Part shown: one piece after another, positions 59,453-64,000 of the stretch | Layout: each line of letters begins with the position of its first letter | Position numbering within the stretch: position 1 is the stretch's first letter | Source of the DNA: Actinoplanes sp. N902-109 | GTDB taxonomy: Bacteria > Actinomycetota > Actinomycetes > Mycobacteriales > Micromonosporaceae | DNA: 64,000 nucleotides | Assembly (NCBI RefSeq): GCF_000389965.1 | Contig: NC_021191.1 | Span: 4,589,501-4,653,500, forward strand | Direction: 5' to 3' | Made by a program: the position numbers and the translations under genes | The notes under the pieces: generated by a model | The model's input: only the letters and a program-made list of their open reading frames with translations | Told to the model about the DNA's origin: nothing | The model's database searches: none

Positions 59453-60228
59453 ACGTGCACGGACTCCTTGCCCGCGCCCTGCCGGGAGTGCAGCCGCGAC
59501 AGCAGCGCGGTGAACGCCACCCCCAGCGTCACCCACAGCGTGACCTGGGTGCCCAGCGAGGTCACCCGGAAGCTCCACAGCAGGCTCGGCGGGAACGTGC
59601 CCGGCACCTCGTCGATGCCCGGCAGCAGCACATAGCCGACCACCACGACCAGCAGGAACCCGCCCAGCCCGGCGCACAGGCGCAGCCACTCGGCGGCGCC
59701 TGCCCGCAGCGAACGGAACGCCACCACCGCGGCCCACACCGCGACCAGGCCGATCACCACGATCGACAGGTAGCTGATCGTGCGCTGGTCGATGGTCGCC
59801 GGGTCACCGACCGCCGGCGGGTTCGGCGGATACTTGACGAACGGCACCAGCACCAGGCCCACCAGCGCGGCCCCGGCCAGCCCCAGCGCCGCCCGGGCGT
59901 CGTCGGCCGTGCGCAACCGGCGGCGCAGCAGCGTGTACGCGGTGGCCAGCAGCCCGCCCATCGCCACGCCGTACAGACCGGTGGCCAGCAACAGCCCACC
60001 TTTCTGCCCGTCGCGCGAGACCAGCGCGTCCTCGTCACCGTGATCGTGCGCCGCGGCGCCCTCGGCATGCGCCGTGGCCTGCTCGATCGCGATCGCCGCA
60101 TCCACCTTGGGCTCACCGAAACCGTAGGCGAACACCCCGGCCAGCAGCCCGGCGATCAGACCCGCGAGCAGACCGCGCAGCAGCAGCGCGCCGTAACCCG
60201 GCGCGGCGGGGCCCGGCGTCAGTGGCAC
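59449..60228 (-). CDS. cbtA: Cobalt transporter subunit CbtA
   Basis: 259 residues from GTG (start overlaps the cbtB end by 10 bases). About five to six membrane helices: LLLRGLLAGLIAGLLAGVFAYGFGEP, GGLLLATGLYGVAMGGLLATAYTLL, PFVKYPPNPPAVGDPATID, VVIGLVAVWAAVVAF. The His/Asp stretch AHAEGAAAHDHGDED may bind metal. CbtAB is predicted to take up cobalt; preceded by a B12 riboswitch. Confidence 0.92.
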   Translation of the reverse strand: MPLTPGPAAPGYGALLLRGLLAGLIAGLLAGVFAYGFGEPKVDAAIAIEQATAHAEGAAAHDHGDEDALVSRDGQKGGLLLATGLYGVAMGGLLATAYTLLRRRLRTADDARAALGLAGAALVGLVLVPFVKYPPNPPAVGDPATIDQRTISYLSIVVIGLVAVWAAVVAFRSLRAGAAEWLRLCAGLGGFLLVVVVGYVLLPGIDEVPGTFPPSLLWSFRVTSLGTQVTLWVTLGVAFTALLSRLHSRQGAGKESVHV

Positions 60229-60422
60229 GGCACGCCGAGCAGGTGCCGGCCGTCGTGCATGAGCTCGTGCAGGAACATGCCGCTGCGCGAGACCGCACCC
60301 TGGTCGAAGGCGACCAGATAGGCCAGCAGCAGCAACGACGCCACGACAGCGGCGGCGATCCACAGCGTGCGCGCGGGAACAACGGGCGTGGACAGCGGAC
60401 GGGCCGCCTGAATCTTGGGCAT
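60219..60422 (-). CDS. cbtB: Cobalt transporter subunit CbtB
   Basis: 67 residues. One membrane helix (TLWIAAAVVASLLLLAYLVAF) and the conserved C-terminal metal-binding motif FLHELMHDGRHLLGVPCH. GAGG lies upstream of the ATG. First gene of the riboswitch-controlled operon. Confidence 0.93.
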   Translation of the reverse strand: MPKIQAARPLSTPVVPARTLWIAAAVVASLLLLAYLVAFDQGAVSRSGMFLHELMHDGRHLLGVPCH

Positions 60423-60444
60423 GACGAACAGACCTCCTAGCGGG

Positions 60445-60585
60445 ATGACGCGTCCCGGTCAACAGGGCCTGCGATGAGGTGAGCGTCCTGACTCGCGGAT
60501 CACTCAAGATCCGCTCACAGTGGCGCGACCGCACCGGATTTGCACCGGTTTCCCTCACAACACCGCAGAAATGGCCCCCTCAACG
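60445..60585 (-). ncRNA. Cobalamin riboswitch
   Basis: On the minus strand, in order: GGGAAACCGGTGCAAATCCG (60555 downward), CGGTCGCGCCACTG with the conserved GCCACTG (60524-60518), then the B12 box GAGTCAGGAC (60494-60485). The AGGAGG ribosome site of cbtB lies just downstream. Adenosylcobalamin would shut off the cobalt transporter genes. Boundaries are approximate. Confidence 0.93.
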
Positions 60586-60644
60586 TAGCGGGGCGCCGGT
60601 GAGCGGGTCAATGCGCGGGCGCCGGGCTCGGTAGCATCCATGCC

Positions 60645-61856
60645 GTGCTTTGCGTACGGGGTGCGGCGCTCGCCGCCGCGGTGCTGCTGACCGCCGTGCT
60701 GGTGCCGGGTGCGCCGGCCCGCGCGGCCGCGTGCCAGCAGCAGGTCAAGAGCGGCGAGATCAGCAAGGCCGTGCCGTACGAGGACCAGCTGTTCGCCCCC
60801 GACCGGCTCAAACCCTTCGCCACCGGGGCCGGCGTACGGGTGGCCGTGATCGACTCCGGGGTGGACACCAGCAGCCCGCACCTGCGCGGGCAGGTCGCCG
60901 CCGGCAAGGACTTCCTGCACAACGAGCCCGACGGCCGGCAGGACTGCGTCGGGCACGGCACCGCGGTGGCCAGCATCATCGCCGGCCGGGCGGTCGAGGG
61001 CGCCGGGCTGCGCGGGCTGGCCCCCGACGCCACCATCGTGCCGGTGCGCGTCAGCGAACAGGTCGACACCCCCGACGGCGGCACCACCGGCGAACCGGCC
61101 AGCCCGGCCCGCTTCGCCCAGGCCATCCGCTGGGCCGCCGACCCGGCCGGCGGCAACGCCGACGTCATCAACATGTCGCTGGTCATGACCGACGACAGCG
61201 ATCAGGTCGAGGCCGCGGTCAGCGACGCCATCGCCGCCGGGGTGGTCGTGGTCGCCGCGGTGGGCAACCACGGCGCCGCCAACGAGGGCAACCCCGACCC
61301 GTACCCCGCGCTCTACGACGGCGTCATCGGTGTCGGCGCGGTCGACGCCGCCGGGGTCAAGGCCGGATTCTCCCAGCACGGCCCGTATGTCGACCTGATG
61401 GCCCCCGGCGTGGGCGTCACCTTCGCCGCACCCCGCCGCGGGCAACTGACCGGCTCGGGCACCAGCTTCGCCACCCCGTTCGTGTCGGCCACCGCCGCCC
61501 TGGTGCACCAGCGCTTCCCGACGCTGACCCCGGCGCAGATCTCCCGGCGCATCCTGGCCACCGCCGACCCGGCCCCCGGCGGCGAGCACAGCACCGACTA
61601 CGGCGTCGGCGTGCTCAACCCCTATCGGGCGCTGACCGAGACGCTCGGACCGGACACCCAGGCCGCCCCGGCCCCGATGGTCGTGCACACCGACGACCCG
61701 GCCACCATCGCCCTGGCCCGCCGCCGCGCCGACGCGCAGCACCTGTCCCTGATCGTGGCCGCCGCCGGCGCCGGCGTTGTGCTGCTGGTCGTGCTCGTGG
61801 CCGCCGCGGTACGCCACGGCCGCCGCCGCGGCTGGCGCCCCGCCGGGCAGGGCTGA
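60645..61856 (+). CDS. Mycosin-like S8 serine protease
   Basis: 403 residues from GTG; TAGCAT 7 bases upstream suggests a leaderless mRNA. Signal peptide, then subtilisin catalytic Asp in VAVIDSGVD, His in DCVGHGTAVASIIAG, Ser in GSGTSFATPFVSATAALVHQ, and a C-terminal membrane anchor (SLIVAAAGAGVVLLVVLVAAAV). This is the type VII secretion mycosin (MycP) architecture. No other ESX gene lies in the window, so it is an orphan locally. Confidence 0.92.
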   Translation: MLCVRGAALAAAVLLTAVLVPGAPARAAACQQQVKSGEISKAVPYEDQLFAPDRLKPFATGAGVRVAVIDSGVDTSSPHLRGQVAAGKDFLHNEPDGRQDCVGHGTAVASIIAGRAVEGAGLRGLAPDATIVPVRVSEQVDTPDGGTTGEPASPARFAQAIRWAADPAGGNADVINMSLVMTDDSDQVEAAVSDAIAAGVVVVAAVGNHGAANEGNPDPYPALYDGVIGVGAVDAAGVKAGFSQHGPYVDLMAPGVGVTFAAPRRGQLTGSGTSFATPFVSATAALVHQRFPTLTPAQISRRILATADPAPGGEHSTDYGVGVLNPYRALTETLGPDTQAAPAPMVVHTDDPATIALARRRADAQHLSLIVAAAGAGVVLLVVLVAAAVRHGRRRGWRPAGQG

Positions 61857-61864
61857 GACCCGTC

Positions 61865-62740
61865 GTGCGGATCACCGAGATCGGCATCGCCACGCCCGGC
61901 GCCGGACCGTACGCCATCACGGCCGGGCCGGCCGGTGCGCTGTGGGTGACCTGCACGCACAGCGGCCAGATCGTGCGGGTCGACCCCGACGGCAGCACCC
62001 GCACCGTCGACCTGGGCGCGCCGCGGTGCCAGCCGTCGGTCATCACCACCGGCCCCGACGGTGCGCTGTGGTTCACCCGCACCGGCGACAACCGCATCGG
62101 GCGCCTCACCACCGACGGCACGCTCAGCGAGTTCGCGCTGCCCACGCCCGGCAGCGGACCGTACGGGATCACGGCCGGGCCGGACGGTGCGCTGTGGTAC
62201 ACGGCCATGACCACCGGGCACGTCGGGCGCCTCGACCTCGACGGCACGGTCCGCGAGTACCCGGCCGGCCGGTTCCCCGCGATGATCACCGCCGGGCCCG
62301 ACGGAGCCCTGTGGTACACCCTCAACCAGGGCAACGCCATCGGGCGGATCAGCACCACCGGCGATGTACGGCAATTCCCGCTGCCCACCGCCGGGGCCGC
62401 ACCGGTGGGCATCACCAGCGACGGCACCGACCTGTGGTTCGTCGAGATCGGCGCTGGGCAGCTCGGGCGCCTCAGCACCGACGGCACGCTCAGCGAGTTC
62501 GCGCTGCCCGACCGCGACTGCCGCCCGCACGCCATCACCGCCGCCGGGCCCGGCGACCTGTGGTGGACCGAGTGGGGCGCCAACCGCATCGGGCACCGCA
62601 GCCCCGGCGGTGGCTGCACCTCGATCGGGTTGCCCACCGCGCAGGCCGAGCCGCACGGCATCACCGTCGGCCCCGGCGGCGACATCTGGGCGGCGCTGGA
62701 GATCGGCAGCATCGTGCGGCTGGAGCTCCAGCGTGGATGA
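61865..62740 (+). CDS. Virginiamycin B lyase (Vgb)-like protein
   Basis: 291 residues from GTG. Seven-bladed propeller made of repeats G(P/A)ITAGPDGALW(F/Y)T...IGR. The catalytic-loop pattern AEPHGITVGPGGDIW holds the EPH of Vgb, and DLWWTEWGANRIG is also retained. Vgb linearises streptogramin B antibiotics by elimination. Chromosomal homologues may have other substrates. Begins 8 bases after the mycosin gene. Confidence 0.9.
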   Translation: MRITEIGIATPGAGPYAITAGPAGALWVTCTHSGQIVRVDPDGSTRTVDLGAPRCQPSVITTGPDGALWFTRTGDNRIGRLTTDGTLSEFALPTPGSGPYGITAGPDGALWYTAMTTGHVGRLDLDGTVREYPAGRFPAMITAGPDGALWYTLNQGNAIGRISTTGDVRQFPLPTAGAAPVGITSDGTDLWFVEIGAGQLGRLSTDGTLSEFALPDRDCRPHAITAAGPGDLWWTEWGANRIGHRSPGGGCTSIGLPTAQAEPHGITVGPGGDIWAALEIGSIVRLELQRG

Positions 62741-62743
62741 GCT

Positions 62744-62768
62744 CAGCGCCTGACGGCGCGAGGCGCTG
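62744..62768. terminator. Hairpin after vgb-like gene
   Basis: CAGCGCCT (62744-62751), 9-base loop, AGGCGCTG (62761-62768). Between the plus-strand vgb-like and the minus-strand HAD genes. Weak but well positioned. Confidence 0.5.
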
Positions 62769-62812
62769 CCACCGGGACGGTCACTGCATGACGTCGCGGC
62801 GGTGGCCGCCCG

Positions 62813-63502
62813 CTACGGCGACGACCTGCGCACTCTGTTCGCCTCGTTGGCGCCGATGGCCTCCCCGGCCTGCGTGAGCGTGCTCACCACGCAGGTGGCG
62901 CGCAGCCCGGCGGGCAGACCCCGGCCCCGGCGGTCCACGAACACCGTGTCGATGCCCAGCGCGCCCGCCCCGGCGATGTCGGCCACCGGTGAGTCCCCCA
63001 CGTGCACCACCGCGGACGCCGGAACCCCCAGCACCCGCAGCGCCCGCTCGAACGGCTCCGGCCGCGGCTTGTAGGCGCGCACGTCCTCACTGGTCACCAC
63101 ATGATCGGCGCGCACGCCCAGCCCTCGTAGCACCGTGTGCAACGAGACCGTGTCGGCGTCCGACACCAGGCACACCGGCACGTCCAGCCCGGCCAGGAAC
63201 GCCGCGCTGTCGTCGAACAGCACCGCCTCGTCCTGCCGCCGGCACCACCGCTCGGCATCCCCGCACACCCCGAAGTGTTCCAGCGTCGCGGCCAGACTGG
63301 CCACATTCAGATCGTGCAGCGTACGGAACCCAGCACCGTGCGCGCCATCGGCCAACGCCCAGATCCGCGTGTCCCACTCCCGTGCCACCTGCGCAGCCGG
63401 CACCGACGCCAGCCCGGCCACGTGCCCGGCGATCGCGGCAGCCCACTCGCCGTCGTCGCGTACCAGGGTGCCGTACACATCGAGCAACACGGCCTCATAC
63501 AC
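62813..63502 (-). CDS. HAD-superfamily hydrolase
   Basis: 229 residues from GTG. Motif I LLDVYGTLV (nucleophile Asp, and DxYGT instead of DxDGT), motif II VCLVSDAD, motif III Lys in YKPRPEPFERAL and motif IV VVHVGDSPVADIAGA. Similar to haloacid-dehalogenase or phosphoglycolate-phosphatase-like members. Substrate unknown. Confidence 0.9.
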   Translation of the reverse strand: MYEAVLLDVYGTLVRDDGEWAAAIAGHVAGLASVPAAQVAREWDTRIWALADGAHGAGFRTLHDLNVASLAATLEHFGVCGDAERWCRRQDEAVLFDDSAAFLAGLDVPVCLVSDADTVSLHTVLRGLGVRADHVVTSEDVRAYKPRPEPFERALRVLGVPASAVVHVGDSPVADIAGAGALGIDTVFVDRRGRGLPAGLRATCVVSTLTQAGEAIGANEANRVRRSSP

Positions 63503-63534
63503 CGCACGACCCTAACCAGACCCCGCGGTCGTTC

Positions 63535-63740
63535 TCACGTACGCCCCGAGCGTCTTCGCGATCTGGATCGCCACGTGCCCGCCCCGCCGCCGTGGACCAG
63601 CACCCGGTCACCCATGGCGTCGACCAGCCCCGGCGACGGCGCGGCCTCGACGTACGAAAGCGCCGCGGTTTGCGTACCGGATGAAGCGCCGGCGCCGCGA
63701 CCAGCTCGGCACAACCGCCCGCCGTCTGCGCGTACTCGAC
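63535..63740 (-). pseudogene. Quinone oxidoreductase (zinc-type) remnant
   Basis: The minus strand holds three fragments in different frames: EYAQTAGGCAELVAAPALHP, LSYVEAAPSPGLVDAMGDRV/LVHGG, and HVAIQIAKTLGAYVRTT. Together they follow the middle of a NADPH:quinone oxidoreductase (GGYAEYVAVPA ... LVHGGAGGVGHLAVQIAKALGAYVIGT pattern). Frame shifts and missing N- and C-termini make it non-functional. Confidence 0.6.
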
Positions 63741-63764
63741 CACATCGAACTGCTCGCCGCCTCA

Positions 63765-64000
63765 GCCACGAGCCGGTGCGCCACGGCGACCCAGCCGCGC
63801 TGATCGGCGGTGTCTCCCGCAAGATGCTCACCCAGACCCTGCGCCGCCTGGATGCCCACGGCCTGGCGCGCCGCCAGACCTACGCCGGGGCCCGTCGCGG
63901 GTGAAGAACAGAGCTCACCGCACTGGACGCCACCCCGATCCGCACGCTGACCGAATCGGCCCGCACCCATGGCGACGCGGTCCCCGATGCCGTGGACGCC
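63765..64000 (+). pseudogene. HxlR-family regulator remnant, extends past the window
   Basis: The plus strand reads EPVRHGDPAALIGGVSRKML and TQTLRRLDAHGLARRQTYAG, the HxlR DNA-binding helices (GISQKMLTQTLRRLEADGLV pattern), but a stop (TGA at 63902) follows ARRG; the next part (ELTALDATPIRTLTESARTH) continues the family in another frame. The gene looks frameshifted. It is divergent from the quinone oxidoreductase remnant, a common HxlR arrangement. Confidence 0.6.

Noticed and set aside
60645..62740. Type VII secretion locus
   Set aside because: Only the mycosin is present; there are no EccB-E, WXG100 or FtsK-type genes.

Overview
The window is high-GC actinobacterial DNA. It has many GTG starts, -10 boxes of the TANNNT type only 6-8 bases before GTG starts, an rbpA gene with a sigma-R type promoter, a mycosin-like protease, a mycothiol-dependent-isomerase family protein, an RbpA/Lnt/Ppm group and three actinobacterial DnaA boxes. 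The gene mix fits Micromonosporaceae (for example Actinoplanes). That assignment is inference from gene content, not from a marker gene.

Layout. 1-9.3 kb: glycogen debranching enzyme (cut by the left edge), a NarL-type two-component system, ChaB and DUF1810 proteins, a D-amino-acid-oxidase-like protein, a glycerophosphodiesterase, and a minus-strand set of permease, TIGR03943 protein and secreted propeller protein. A 145-bp stretch with three perfect DnaA boxes follows. 9.5-20 kb: an SfnB/DszC-like flavoenzyme, a methyltransferase, a 22-codon ORF, an MFS exporter, a secreted GH30 glycosidase divergent from a LacI regulator with a Gfo/Idh/MocA partner, and a large membrane GGDEF-EAL protein. 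20-30 kb: small regulator/enzyme modules, each with clear operator palindromes (membrane protein plus ICMT-DCC fusion, MerR-hydrolase fusion, CGNR regulator with epoxide-hydrolase-like enzyme, SDR with XRE regulator). 30-38 kb: a second two-component system with DUF2079, a YcnI-like protein, a 5'-3' exonuclease, an acyl-CoA dehydrogenase, Lrp and an esterase. 37.7-40.5 kb: an accessory patch with an aldo/keto reductase remnant, a VOC/WYL pair and a decayed Tn3-family transposase, next to an orphan kdpE.

42.3-50.3 kb is the most distinctive block: a lysine aminomutase pathway. It holds kamA (lysine 2,3-aminomutase), divergent from an overlapping operon of kdd, an amidohydrolase, kamD, kamE (B12-dependent beta-lysine 5,6-aminomutase), kal and a MutL-like ASKHA protein that probably reactivates the aminomutase. 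The cleavage enzyme Kce and the CoA transferase are not in the window. A 440-bp gap with a consensus promoter, several stems and a terminator hairpin may encode a structured RNA. It precedes lnt and ppm (lipoprotein acylation and polyprenol-phosphate-mannose synthesis).

53-64 kb: FxsA, a DinB/MPI-type protein, a lipoprotein, rbpA with a palindrome-rich upstream region, a coiled-coil zinc-finger protein, an APH-like kinase, a phosphatase, cobalt transporter genes cbtBA under a cobalamin riboswitch, a mycosin-like protease, a virginiamycin-B-lyase-like protein, a HAD hydrolase, and a decayed pair of quinone oxidoreductase and HxlR regulator at the right edge. The cobalt transporter and the B12-dependent aminomutase are about 11 kb apart and may be functionally connected.
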